Part shown: positions 18,373 to 27,267 of the stretch, one piece after another
Numbering within the stretch: position 1 is the stretch's first letter
Layout of the letters: each line of letters opens with the position of its first letter
Translations under genes and position numbers: made by a program
Notes under the pieces: generated by a model
Databases searched by the model: none
The model's input: only the letters and a program-made list of their open reading frames with translations
Told to the model about the DNA's origin: nothing
Source of the DNA: JAEUMD01 sp050250815
GTDB taxonomy: Bacteria > Pseudomonadota > Alphaproteobacteria > Rhizobiales > Hyphomicrobiaceae
Assembly: GCA_050250815.1 (NCBI GenBank)
Contig: JBFWNY010000007.1
Coordinates: forward strand, 66,109 to 130,108
Direction: 5' to 3'
Length of the DNA stretch: 64,000 bases

Positions 18373-19428
18373 TCACAGTCCGTACGTCTCGGCCATCTGC
18401 GGGTCTTTCGCGGCGACGAGGCGGGCGAGGTCGACGATCACCTTGGCCTGCTTCCAGGTGGCATCGTCCTGCATCTTGCCGTCGATCATGACTGCGCCGG
18501 TGCCATCGGGCATTGCATCCAGGATGCGCTTGGCGAAGGCGACTTCCTTGGCGTCGGGCGAGAACACGCGCTTGGCGATGTCGATCTGCGTCGGATGCAG
18601 TGACCAGGCGCCCAGGCATCCCTGCAGGAAGGCGTTGCGGAACTGGCTCTCGCAGGCCGCCAGGTCCGAGAAGTCGCCAAACGGGCCGTAGAACGGCTTG
18701 AGGCCGTAGGCGAGGCAGGCATCGACCATCTTGCCCACGGTGTAGTGCCACAGGTCCTGCTGGAACCCGGTGCGCGGCGCCTTGGAGTCGGATCCGGCAT
18801 CGGCGAGCACGGCGTAGTCGGGATGGCCGCCACCGACGCGCGTCGTCTTCATGCCGCGGGAGGCGGCGAGATCCGCGGGCCCCAGGCTCATGCCATGCAT
18901 GCGCGGTGAGGCCGCCGCGATCGCCTCGACGTTCTTGACGCCCTCGGCGGTCTCCAGAATGGCGTGGATCAGAATTGGCTTCGTGACGCGATGGCGGGCT
19001 TCCAGCTGCGCCAGCAGCTGGTCGAGGTAGTGGATGTCCCACGGCCCCTCGACCTTGGGCAGCATGATGACGTCGAGCTTGTCGCCGACGTTGCTGACGA
19101 TCTCGACAATGTCGTCGAGCACCCACGGGCTGTTGAGGCAGTTGATGCGCGTCCACAGCCCCGTATCGCCGAAGTCATTCTCGCGCGCCATCTTGATGAA
19201 GCCCTTGCGCGCCGCTTCCTTCTGATCGGCCGGGATCGCGTCCTCGAGGTTCCCGAGGATGACATCCACCTTGGGAATCATCTCGCCGAGCTTGGCCTGT
19301 ATCTTCTCGTTGTGCGGCGGCACGAAGTGGATCATGCGCTCGATGCGCACGGGCAGCGCGCGATAGGGCTCGGGCGCGCCGATGGCAAGGGGGGCGAAAT
19401 GCTTTGCGGGGGTACGAGTTGTCGTCAT
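18373..19428 (-). CDS. mcl: L-malyl-CoA / beta-methylmalyl-CoA lyase
   Basis: A 351-residue HpcH/HpaI-fold, Mg2+-dependent lyase (CitE superfamily). It splits malyl-CoA to acetyl-CoA and glyoxylate in the serine cycle and beta-methylmalyl-CoA to propionyl-CoA and glyoxylate in the ethylmalonyl-CoA pathway. Supporting motifs are ILGNLEDAIPADQKEAAR (acidic metal ligand), TRINCLNSPW, MLPKVEGPWD, the catalytic-metal Glu in IHAILETAEGV, and the C-terminal SLHPTQIDIAKRVFSP. The length matches characterised enzymes. It stands alone with no other serine-cycle genes in the window. It is the best metabolic clue to a methylotroph-like host. Confidence 0.92.
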   Translation of the reverse strand: MTTTRTPAKHFAPLAIGAPEPYRALPVRIERMIHFVPPHNEKIQAKLGEMIPKVDVILGNLEDAIPADQKEAARKGFIKMARENDFGDTGLWTRINCLNSPWVLDDIVEIVSNVGDKLDVIMLPKVEGPWDIHYLDQLLAQLEARHRVTKPILIHAILETAEGVKNVEAIAAASPRMHGMSLGPADLAASRGMKTTRVGGGHPDYAVLADAGSDSKAPRTGFQQDLWHYTVGKMVDACLAYGLKPFYGPFGDFSDLAACESQFRNAFLQGCLGAWSLHPTQIDIAKRVFSPDAKEVAFAKRILDAMPDGTGAVMIDGKMQDDATWKQAKVIVDLARLVAAKDPQMAETYGL

Positions 19429-19518
19429 CGGCGCTGGTCTTCCCGGTGAGAATTTGTGCGCTGCAATGTAGAGGGGGACGGTGCCGTGTCAACGCTCGTG
19501 CGGGGCGCATTCAAGCCG

Positions 19519-19548
19519 GCAGGGCCCGGCATTGCTGCCGGGCCCTGC
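19519..19548. terminator. Perfect 12-bp hairpin, probable terminator
   Basis: Bases 19519-19530 pair perfectly with 19537-19548 around a six-base loop. There is no good T-run on the minus strand and only a short GTTT later on the plus strand. It lies just past the stop of the minus-strand secreted-protein gene, which it probably terminates. Confidence 0.6.
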
Positions 19549-19576
19549 GCGTTCCCGTTTACCGATCGAGCGGGCC

Positions 19577-20155
19577 TCACATGCGGACGACGGCACCCGA
19601 GATGGATCGGGCCCGGGTACGCACGGCGCCGCCGTCGTTGCCCGACTGCACGAGCCAGCGGCCGTCAGAGGAACGCCCCACGATCTGGCCGACGTGATGG
19701 CGCCAGACCACCACGGCACCGACCTGCGGTGCCGCGGCGCTGCCGTACCTGCGCCAATTCCAGGCGAGGTTCATCTCAGGACCACCGCCGCGCTGGGTGC
19801 GCATCCACCAGCCGCACCACTTGGCGGGCCGGCCGCCCGCGCTCGAGCGAGACGGCGTGTAGGACGAATAGCTCGACGAGCCGCTGGTCTCGTGACTGGC
19901 CGCGCGGCTGCGGTAGGAGCGGCGCACGACGCGGCGCTCGCTGCGGTGCGCGTGCCGCTGCACACTGCGGCCGGACCTGCGCGCAACACGCGTCGCCTTG
20001 CGCTTGGCGTAGATCTTCTTTCTGGCGTGGGGGACGCGGGCGTGATGGTGGCCGTGGGCACCGTGCTTGGCCGGACGGGCCTCGGCCGCGCCGCCGAAAG
20101 CCGGCAACAGCAGCAGCAGAAGTGCTGCGGCCAGCGCCTTCAGTCTCATGCTCAT
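19577..20155 (-). CDS. Secreted CHAP/NlpC-like protein
   Basis: A 192-residue exported protein. ATG 20155 is chosen because AGGGAG lies seven bases upstream and a signal peptide follows (ALAAALLLLLLPAFGGAAEA). A very basic His/Arg-rich linker (about residues 25-95) leads to a compact C-terminal domain with CGWWMRTQ (Cys near the domain start), LAWNWRRYGSAAAPQVGAVVVWRHHVGQIVG and WLVQSGNDGGAVRTR. The Cys...His-x-G pattern is that of papain-like CHAP/NlpC amidases, so peptidoglycan hydrolysis is a reasonable inference. The family is frequent in Rhizobiales as hypothetical proteins. Confidence 0.72.
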   Translation of the reverse strand: MSMRLKALAAALLLLLLPAFGGAAEARPAKHGAHGHHHARVPHARKKIYAKRKATRVARRSGRSVQRHAHRSERRVVRRSYRSRAASHETSGSSSYSSYTPSRSSAGGRPAKWCGWWMRTQRGGGPEMNLAWNWRRYGSAAAPQVGAVVVWRHHVGQIVGRSSDGRWLVQSGNDGGAVRTRARSISGAVVRM

Positions 20156-20454
20156 CTGGAACTCCCTGTACATCTGTTTTGAGCACGCGCCAAAAGCCCG
20201 CCCGGCCAGCCCAAATCAAGGCTTTGCGGAGTTGGTGCGACAAAATGTGTCTATGCAACAATCTGTTGTGCTGGATTTGAGATACTTTGGTTGAACAACT
20301 GCGGGTGAGGGCAAGGCCGTGCCGCCGGGCCCGTGGACGCGGGGTTGGCCTTGGGCCTCCGTGCCGGGCTCTAGCCGAGGCCGAGTCGCTTCCATCCGGG
20401 ACGATCAGGCTCTAGAACCCGCGCGAACGCGGGCATCGGACAAGGAGAAGGGCA
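20156..20454. promoter_or_regulatory. Divergent promoter region upstream of fabD
   Basis: No gene is visible. The middle (about 20210-20300) is clearly AT-richer than its surroundings and should hold promoters for the minus-strand secreted-protein gene and for fabD. I cannot assign exact -35/-10 boxes. An AAGGAG site at 20442-20447 sets the fabD start. Confidence 0.4.
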
Positions 20455-21414
20455 TTGGCTATCGCATTGGTATTTCCCGGACAGGGCAGCCAGGACGTGG
20501 GCATGGGCAAGGCACTGGCCGACGCATTCCCCGTCGCGCGCGAGGTGTTCGCCGAGGTCGATGCGGCGCTCGGCCAGAAGCTGTCGGCAATCATGTGGGA
20601 AGGGCCGAAGGAGACGTTGACGCTGACGGAGAACGCGCAGCCGGCGCTGATGGCGGTGTCGATGGCGACCATGCGCGTGCTGGAGCGCGAGCGCGGCTTC
20701 AAGCTGGCCGACAAGGTGAAGTTCGTCGCCGGGCATTCCTTGGGCGAATACTCGGCGCTGGCCGCGGCCGGTGCCTTTTCGCTCGCAGATGCAGCCCGTC
20801 TGCTCAAGTTGCGTGGTCAGGCCATGCAGAAGGCCGTGCCGGTCGGTGAGGGCGCGATGGCCGCATTGCTTGGCGTCGGTCTCGACGTTGCGCAGAAGGT
20901 GGCAGAGGCGGCGGCCGCACCGGGTAAGGACACGGGCGACGTGTGCCAGATTGCCAACGACAACGACCCGACCCAGGTCGTCTTGTCGGGTCATAAGCGG
21001 GCCATCGACCGCGTGGCCGAGGTCGGCAAGCCGATGGGCGTGCGCCGCGCAATGCCGCTGCCTGTCTCTGCACCTTTCCATTGCGCACTGATGCAGCCGG
21101 CAGCGGACGTCATGGCCGAGGCGCTCGCCAGCGTGTCGATCGCACGGCCGTCGGTGCCGGTGATCGCCAATGTCCTTGCGAGCGCGATCTCCGATCCTGA
21201 AGAGATTCGCAGGCGCCTCGTAGAGCAGGTGACAGGTACAGTGCGCTGGCGCGAGAGCGTGCAGTACATGGCGGCCAACGGCATTACCGACGTCTACGAG
21301 ATTGGCGCGGGGAAGGTGCTGGCTGGTCTTGTCGGCCGCATAGAGAAGGGCATCAAGACGGCGAGCATCGGAGCCCCGGCCGATATCGAGGCGGCGGCCG
21401 GACTGTTCGCCTGA
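20455..21414 (+). CDS. fabD: Malonyl-CoA:ACP transacylase FabD
   Basis: A 319-residue cytosolic enzyme that moves malonyl from CoA to acyl carrier protein. It opens with the family's ALVFPGQGSQ; the nucleophile is Ser95 in GHSLGEYSAL, and the catalytic His lies in PVSAPFHCALM. The start codon is TTG 20455, supported by AAGGAG seven bases upstream; no ATG fits. It leads a fabD-fabG-acpP-fabF cluster on the plus strand. Confidence 0.96.
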   Translation: MAIALVFPGQGSQDVGMGKALADAFPVAREVFAEVDAALGQKLSAIMWEGPKETLTLTENAQPALMAVSMATMRVLERERGFKLADKVKFVAGHSLGEYSALAAAGAFSLADAARLLKLRGQAMQKAVPVGEGAMAALLGVGLDVAQKVAEAAAAPGKDTGDVCQIANDNDPTQVVLSGHKRAIDRVAEVGKPMGVRRAMPLPVSAPFHCALMQPAADVMAEALASVSIARPSVPVIANVLASAISDPEEIRRRLVEQVTGTVRWRESVQYMAANGITDVYEIGAGKVLAGLVGRIEKGIKTASIGAPADIEAAAGLFA

Positions 21415-21572
21415 ACGTCCGGGGCGATTCAGGGCGGGCCACATCACCGCCGGGTGCCGCCTGCCCAGAAGGCTTGCGTGCGGGTTCGGAGTGCGCTTAT
21501 TCGCTCGGTTGATATTTCAGCAGCAGGAAATGGGCAGGCCACGCGCCCGCCGCGACCCGAGGACCTTGAGGC

Positions 21573-22319
21573 ATGTTCGATCTGACAGGCAAAACGGCAC
21601 TCGTGACGGGTGCCACGGGCGGTATCGGCGAGGCGATCGCGCGGGCCTTCCACAAGGCGGGTGCGACCGTCGCCATATCTGGTCGCAAGGTCGACAAGCT
21701 CGAGGCGTTGGCCGCCGAACTCGGTGACCGCGCCGTGGTGGTGCCCTGCGATCTGGCCGACCGCGCCGCCGTGGGCAAGCTGATCGACGAGGCTGTGAAG
21801 GCGCTGGGCGGACGGCTCGACGTCCTCGTCAACAATGCGGGGCTCACCAAGGACAACCTGTTCATGGTGATGAAGGACGATCAGTGGGACGACGTCATTG
21901 CGGTCAACCTGACCTCCACCTTCATGCTGTGCCGGGCTGCCGCGCGCCACATGATGCGGTCCAAGAGCGGGTTCGGCCGCATCGTCAACATCGCCTCGGT
22001 TTCGGGCGTATTCGGGAACCCCGGCCAGGGCAACTACGCCGCCTCCAAGGCCGGCATGATCGGCATGACCAAGTCGCTCGCACGCGAGGTGGCTTCGCGC
22101 GGCATTACGGCCAACTGCATCGCGCCGGGTTTCATCAAGACCGCGATGACCGACGTGCTCAACGAGAAGCAGACCGAAGAGATCGCGAAAATGATCCCGG
22201 CCCAGCGCTTCGGCGCGCCCGAGGATATCGCGGCGGCTGCACTATACCTGGCGAGCCCCGAGGCCGCCTATACCACCGGCCAGACGCTCCACGTGAACGG
22301 CGGCATGGCCATGATCTGA
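21573..22319 (+). CDS. fabG: 3-oxoacyl-ACP reductase FabG
   Basis: A 248-residue short-chain dehydrogenase that reduces 3-oxoacyl-ACP with NADPH. The nucleotide-binding TGATGGIGEA, the NNAGLTKDN motif, the catalytic Ser in VNIASVSGVFG, the YAASKAG Tyr/Lys pair, and the C-terminal YTTGQTLHVNGGMAMI identify FabG rather than a generic SDR. It lies 158 bases after fabD. Confidence 0.96.
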   Translation: MFDLTGKTALVTGATGGIGEAIARAFHKAGATVAISGRKVDKLEALAAELGDRAVVVPCDLADRAAVGKLIDEAVKALGGRLDVLVNNAGLTKDNLFMVMKDDQWDDVIAVNLTSTFMLCRAAARHMMRSKSGFGRIVNIASVSGVFGNPGQGNYAASKAGMIGMTKSLAREVASRGITANCIAPGFIKTAMTDVLNEKQTEEIAKMIPAQRFGAPEDIAAAALYLASPEAAYTTGQTLHVNGGMAMI

Positions 22320-22645
22320 ACGGCTGATGCCGGGCCCGGGTCGCCCGTGGGCGGAGAAGGCTGCTGCCGGTGCCGCAAAGCCCGCCGCAGTGCAGCGGCG
22401 CCGATGCTGGTCAAGCCCGGGGAAGTGTGTTAACGAGCGCTCGGTTTTCGACTGCGGAAACTGGGGAAAACCCCGGCGCCCAAGGGCTCGGCCGATGCCT
22501 CCGTAAGAGGACTCTGATACCGCCTGTCGCCTGGGAAACCAGGGCGCGACGGGCCGGAGCCAGCCTCGAGCGAAGGCGCAGGCGCGGACGACGAACGGCT
22601 GCTACCGAACAACAACTCTTGAGCTTAAGGACGCGAGGAATTCAG
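22320..22645 (+). promoter_or_regulatory. acpP leader region with a GNRA-loop hairpin
   Basis: This 326-base spacer upstream of acpP has no credible gene. It contains a GAAA-tetraloop hairpin: 22530-22534 pairs with 22539-22543, and 22526-22529 pairs with 22547-22550 across a three-base bulge. A GGGG-AAAA-CCCC mini-hairpin lies near 22460-22475. A separate acpP promoter or leader RNA is plausible but no function is shown. Confidence 0.35.
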
Positions 22646-22888
22646 ATGAGCGATGTCGCGGAGCGCGTGAAGAAGATCGTGATCGAGCATCTTGGTGTGG
22701 AGGCCGAAAAGGTCACCGAGAATGCGAGCTTCATTGACGATCTCGGCGCCGACAGCTTGGACACGGTGGAGCTGGTCATGGCCTTCGAGGAGGAGTTCGG
22801 CTGCGAAATCCCCGACGATGCCGCCGAGCACATCCTCACGGTCGGTGACGCCGTGAAGTTCCTCGAGAAGAACGCTTCGGCCGCCTGA
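22646..22888 (+). CDS. acpP: Acyl carrier protein
   Basis: An 80-residue acidic carrier protein of fatty acid synthesis. The phosphopantetheine attachment site is Ser37 in LGADSLDTVELVM. The rest (SFIDDLGAD, MAFEEEFGCEIPDDAAEHI, VGDAVKFLEKN) is canonical. ATG 22646 is preceded by a GAGGAA sequence; the open frame extends upstream but would add nothing conserved. Confidence 0.97.
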   Translation: MSDVAERVKKIVIEHLGVEAEKVTENASFIDDLGADSLDTVELVMAFEEEFGCEIPDDAAEHILTVGDAVKFLEKNASAA

Positions 22889-22901
22889 TACGGCTGAACA
22901 G

Positions 22902-22938
22902 AAGGCCCGCCGCGCGAGCCGCGCTGGCGGGCCTTTAT
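22902..22938 (+). terminator. Rho-independent terminator after acpP
   Basis: AAGGCCCGCC (22902-22911) pairs with GGCGGGCCTT (22926-22935) and is followed by TTATT. It lies 13 bases past the acpP stop, so part of the transcription probably stops before fabF. Confidence 0.8.
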
Positions 22939-23198
22939 TGCGACGTTCGCGAGGGCTGGTGGTCCGTCTGCCGGCAACGCATCCGGCGATGGGGCACCGC
23001 GGCGCCGGACGTGCACACCGGCTTCCCTCTGGGCGAGCGCAAGCTGAATTCCCGGCCGTGGCCGGCGCACATCGACCGCGCCGTCCGGACGGATCGAACG
23101 CGTGGATTGCAGCGCGTCGGCCTGCCGCCGCTCGAGCCGAGCGGCAAGCGGCCCAGCGCTCAACCACGCCAGCGAAGCTCGTTTCGTGGGGGGCGCTC

Positions 23199-24461
23199 AT
23201 GCGTCGTGTCGTTATCACCGGTATCGGTCTCGTGACACCGCTCGCTTGCGGCGTGGAGGCTTCGTGGAAGCGGCTGCTCGCCGGAGAGAGCGGGGCCCGC
23301 CGCATCGAGGAATTCGAGGCCTCCGACCTGTCCTGCCAGATCGCCAACTTCGTTCCGCGCGGCTCCCTCGCGGACGGCAAGTTCAACGGCGATGACTGGA
23401 TGGAGCCCAAAGAGCAGCGCAAGGTCGACGATTACATCATCTACGCCGTCGCCGCGGCCGATCAGGCCATTGCCGATTCAGGGTTCAAGGCAGACACGCT
23501 CGAGAAGCAGGAGACAACCGGCGTCCTCATCGGATCGGGGATCGGCGGCTTGTCGGGCATCGCGGATACGTCACTGCTTCTGCGCGACAAGGGTCCGCGG
23601 CGCATTTCGCCGTTCTTCATTCCCGGCCGCCTCATCAATCTCGCGGCCGGCTACGTCTCCATCAAGCATGGACTGAAGGGCCCCAACCACGCGGTCGTGA
23701 CGGCCTGCGCCACGGGAACCCACGCGATTGGCGATGCCGCCAGGCTCGTGGCGCTGGGCGACGCCGAGGTAATGGTGGCGGGTGGCACGGAGAGCCCCAT
23801 CTGCCGGATCGGCATGGCCGGCTTCATTGCCTGCCGCGCGCTGTCGACCGGATTCAACGACACTCCGCACAAAGCATCGCGCCCCTACGACAAGGATCGC
23901 GACGGTTTCGTCATGGGTGAGGGCGCCGGCGTCGTGGTGCTCGAAACGCTCGAGCATGCGAAGGCGCGCGGTGCGAAGATCTACGCAGAGGTGATCGGCT
24001 ATGGCATGTCGGGCGATGCCTTCCACATCACCGCACCGGCCGAGAACGGCGATGGCGCGTTCCGCTGCATGCGCGCGGCGCTGAAGAGCGCCGGGGTGTC
24101 GACCAGCGACATCGACTACATCAACGCGCACGGCACCTCGACGCCGATGGGCGACGAGATCGAGCTGGGGGCAGTCGAGCGGCTGTTCGGCAATACCGCT
24201 GCACGGGTTGCCATGTCGTCGACCAAATCGGCAATCGGCCACCTTTTGGGGGCAGCGGGCGCGGTCGAAGCGGTGTTCTCGGTGCTCGCCATGCGCGACA
24301 ACATCGCGCCGCCGACGATCAACCTCGACAATCCGTCGATCGAGACGGTGATCGACCTCGTTCCCCACAAGGCGCAACCGCGTGAAATCAACACGGTCCT
24401 GTCGAACTCGTTCGGCTTCGGCGGCACCAATGCCTCGATCGTCATGCGGCGTGTGGCGTGA
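23199..24461 (+). CDS. fabF: 3-oxoacyl-ACP synthase II FabF
   Basis: A 420-residue condensing enzyme that elongates acyl-ACP. The active-site Cys is in VTACATGTHAIGDA, and the two His are in YINAHGTSTPMGD and SSTKSAIGHLLGAAGA. ATG 23199 gives the standard N-terminus RRVVITGIGLVTPL; upstream in-frame sequence is unconserved. About 310 bases separate it from acpP, and those bases show no gene other than the terminator. Confidence 0.96.
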   Translation: MRRVVITGIGLVTPLACGVEASWKRLLAGESGARRIEEFEASDLSCQIANFVPRGSLADGKFNGDDWMEPKEQRKVDDYIIYAVAAADQAIADSGFKADTLEKQETTGVLIGSGIGGLSGIADTSLLLRDKGPRRISPFFIPGRLINLAAGYVSIKHGLKGPNHAVVTACATGTHAIGDAARLVALGDAEVMVAGGTESPICRIGMAGFIACRALSTGFNDTPHKASRPYDKDRDGFVMGEGAGVVVLETLEHAKARGAKIYAEVIGYGMSGDAFHITAPAENGDGAFRCMRAALKSAGVSTSDIDYINAHGTSTPMGDEIELGAVERLFGNTAARVAMSSTKSAIGHLLGAAGAVEAVFSVLAMRDNIAPPTINLDNPSIETVIDLVPHKAQPREINTVLSNSFGFGGTNASIVMRRVA

Positions 24462-24737
24462 GCGGGCCGGTCTCAAACGCCGCATTTCCGGCCGCGTCGG
24501 GGCCGGCGCGATACGCTGTTTTGCCATATTTGGACCCTCCGTTAGACGCCGGGACCGGGGGCTGGCACAAGGCTGACGGGCTTGCCGTCGCGCCTCCTGC
24601 GGCACCGTGTTTGGCGCACCACGGCGACCCGGAACGGGGGCGACAACGCCCCGTCCGAACTACCCGAGCCTGATGGACCGGCGCGCCTACTCGAAGTGGC
24701 CGGCACCGTCTCACGCAGAGGCAGCGAGTTGAGGGCG

Positions 24738-26177
24738 ATGAGCAACCGGCATGCTGATCCCGCAGGCCGCGACCGCGAGGTGACTGGGCCGACGCGCCAG
24801 ACGCGTCCACGCAGTCCTTCCGAAGCGCTAGAGCCAGCTCAGGCTCCGTCGCGGCCGCGACGGAGCCGGCGCGAGCCTTCGCGGCGCCTGATGGGCCTCA
24901 GCCGTGTCGGCAGTGGCCTGCTGACCCTCCTGCTGGCCATGCTGCTGGGCGCGGGTGCGGCAACGCTCTGGCTGTTCCACGAGTTCGAGCGCCCCGGTCC
25001 GCTGACCGTCTCGCGCACGTTTGGCGTACCGCGCGGCGAAGGGCCAATCGAGATTTCGGCCCGTCTGGAGCGCGAAGGGATCATTGCCAATCGCTGGGCC
25101 TTCGTCACCAGTCACAGCCTGCGCTCGATGCTGAACCGAGGCAAGCCTCAGCACCTCAAGGCCGGCGAGTACGAGTTCAAGAAGGGCGCCAGCATGAGCG
25201 ATGTGCTGGCGACGCTCGTCGAAGGCAAGTCGATCCTGTCCAAGATCACGTTGCCTGAAGGTTTGACGAGCCAGCAGATCGTCGATCGCCTGATGGCGGA
25301 AGAGGATCTGGCAGGCGAGGTGAGCGAAGTGCCGCCGGAGGGTTCGCTGCTGCCAGATACGTACCGTTTCTCGAAGGGCATGTCGCGTCAGGAGTTGATC
25401 GACCGCATGCGGGCCGAGCAGCAGCGGTATGTGGCGAGCGTGTGGGAGAAGCGCCAGCCCAACCTGCCCGTGTCGACACCAGAGGAGGCCGTCGTTCTGG
25501 CCTCGATCGTCGAGAAGGAGACGGGCCGCGCGGATGAGCGCGAGAAGGTCGCGGCCGTGTTTGTCAACCGCCTGCGCAAGGGCATGCGCCTGCAATCGGA
25601 TCCGACGATCATCTACGGAATCGTCGGCGGACAAGGTTCGCTCGGGCGCTCGATCACGCGCTCCGACATCGATGGAAAGACGGCCTACAACACGTATCAG
25701 ATCAAGGGGCTGCCACCCGGCCCCATATGCAACCCTGGACGCTCGGCCCTGGCCGCAACGCTCGGTCCCGCCGCAACCGGCGACCTCTACTTCGTTGCCG
25801 ACGGCAGCGGTGGCCACATCTTTTCGGAGACCCTGCGGGACCACAACGCAGCCGTCGCCAATTGGCGCAAGGTTGAGGCGCAGATGGCGCGAGAGGCCGC
25901 AGCGCGCCCCGAGCGGGCGCCCGATGCCCCACCTGCTCCCCAGCAGGCCCAGCCAGCATCGATGGAAGTGCCGGAACAGAAGACGCGAGCCGTGTCGCGT
26001 ACCCCGCCCGGCTCGGCAGCGGCGGAGGCGCAAGGCGGGGCCGGGCAGCCATCGTTGCCTGTCGTGACGACGCTCAATCCGGGCGGGACGGCCGCGAAAG
26101 AGCCAGCAGTGGCGGCTCCTGCGCCTGCGGCCGACTCGGGCAACGTGCCGCTGCCGGTGCGCAAGCCCAAGCGTTGA
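24738..26177 (+). CDS. mltG: Endolytic murein transglycosylase MltG
   Basis: A 479-residue inner-membrane enzyme that cuts nascent glycan strands and helps set their length. A basic, disordered N-terminus of about 55 residues precedes one transmembrane helix (GLLTLLLAMLLGAGAATLWLF). The YceG domain follows, with LPEGLTSQQIVDRL, LLPDTYRFSKG, the catalytic Glu in ASIVEKETG, RLQSDPTIIYGI and the LPPGPICNPG loop. The last 110 residues are a Pro/Ala/Glu-rich extension. ATG 24738 has a GAGGG just upstream; the longer frame is unconserved. The mltG-yicC-gmk order is typical for the class. Confidence 0.94.
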   Translation: MSNRHADPAGRDREVTGPTRQTRPRSPSEALEPAQAPSRPRRSRREPSRRLMGLSRVGSGLLTLLLAMLLGAGAATLWLFHEFERPGPLTVSRTFGVPRGEGPIEISARLEREGIIANRWAFVTSHSLRSMLNRGKPQHLKAGEYEFKKGASMSDVLATLVEGKSILSKITLPEGLTSQQIVDRLMAEEDLAGEVSEVPPEGSLLPDTYRFSKGMSRQELIDRMRAEQQRYVASVWEKRQPNLPVSTPEEAVVLASIVEKETGRADEREKVAAVFVNRLRKGMRLQSDPTIIYGIVGGQGSLGRSITRSDIDGKTAYNTYQIKGLPPGPICNPGRSALAATLGPAATGDLYFVADGSGGHIFSETLRDHNAAVANWRKVEAQMAREAAARPERAPDAPPAPQQAQPASMEVPEQKTRAVSRTPPGSAAAEAQGGAGQPSLPVVTTLNPGGTAAKEPAVAAPAPAADSGNVPLPVRKPKR

Positions 26178-26338
26178 TCGTGCCGGCAATCCAATCTCAC
26201 GCCATATCCCTGCGCGAGGGCGATGCCCGCTTGTGACGACGGCGAGCCCCGCGATAAGGTGCGGCCCGCCGATACCGTCAATTGCTTCGTTCGAGCGACG
26301 TTGCCGGCAGTAGAGATGCCGCCCGGATCGACTTGAAC

Positions 26339-27229
26339 ATGAGCCTTAATAGCATGACTGGCTTCGGCCGCGCCGAAGGCGGCGACGGCTCCGCCCAGTG
26401 GGTCGTTGAAGCGCGCAGCGTCAACGGACGCGGTCTTGATGTCCGCCTGCGGCTGCCGCCAGGTTACGACGCCATCGAAACGCGCATGCGCGAGGGCGTG
26501 ACGCGGCATTTCGCGCGCGGCAGCATCAGCCTCGCTCTGCAGGTGCAAAAGGACAGCGGCAACGGTCTCGAGATCCGGCTCAACGAGACGGCGCTTGCAC
26601 AGGTGCTGGCGGCAGCAGGGCGTGTGCGCGAGCTGACCGGATCGCTCGAGCCAACGGTAGAGGGCCTGCTTGCCATCCGTGGTGTGCTGGAGGCCGTGGA
26701 GCCGACGATGAGCGAAGCGGAGACGCAGCTCCGGCACGAGGCGATCCAGGCAACGTTGGAAACCGCACTGGTGCGTTTGGCCGAGGCACGCGCCGCCGAA
26801 GGGCAGCGGCTCGCTGCGACGATCACCGCTCAGGTCGACGAGATCGAACGGTTGACGGCTCTGGTTCGCGAGAGCCCGTCGCGGACGGCTGATCGAATTG
26901 GCGAGCGCCTGCGCGAGCAGGTTCGGCGGCTGCTGGACAATTCGGCCGGGTTCGATCCCGACCGGCTCGCCCAAGAGGCCGCGATGATCGCGACGCGCGC
27001 CGACATCGCCGAGGAGCTGGAGCGGCTTTCGATGCATGTTGCCGCTGCCCGTGAATTGCTCTCCGAGAGCGGCCCGGTCGGGCGAAAGCTCGACTTCCTG
27101 ACGCAGGAGTTCAATCGCGAGGCCAATACGCTGTGCTCCAAGTCGAATGCCGCCGACGTCACGCGCTCGGGCTTGGCACTCAAGGCCGTCATCGACCAGA
27201 TGCGCGAGCAGGTGCAGAACGTCGAATAG
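26339..27229 (+). CDS. YicC family endoribonuclease
   Basis: A 296-residue protein of the YicC/YloC family, one member of which has been shown to be an endoribonuclease affecting small-RNA stability. The N-terminal MTGFGRAEG and VEARSVNGRGLDVRLRLP and the C-terminal KLDFLTQEFNREANTLCSKS are the family signatures. ATG 26339 is the only start that begins at the conserved motif. It sits between mltG and gmk. Confidence 0.92.
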   Translation: MSLNSMTGFGRAEGGDGSAQWVVEARSVNGRGLDVRLRLPPGYDAIETRMREGVTRHFARGSISLALQVQKDSGNGLEIRLNETALAQVLAAAGRVRELTGSLEPTVEGLLAIRGVLEAVEPTMSEAETQLRHEAIQATLETALVRLAEARAAEGQRLAATITAQVDEIERLTALVRESPSRTADRIGERLREQVRRLLDNSAGFDPDRLAQEAAMIATRADIAEELERLSMHVAAARELLSESGPVGRKLDFLTQEFNREANTLCSKSNAADVTRSGLALKAVIDQMREQVQNVE

Positions 27230-27267
27230 GGTGGCGCGGATGATTGGCCGGGCGAGGGGGATCGACC

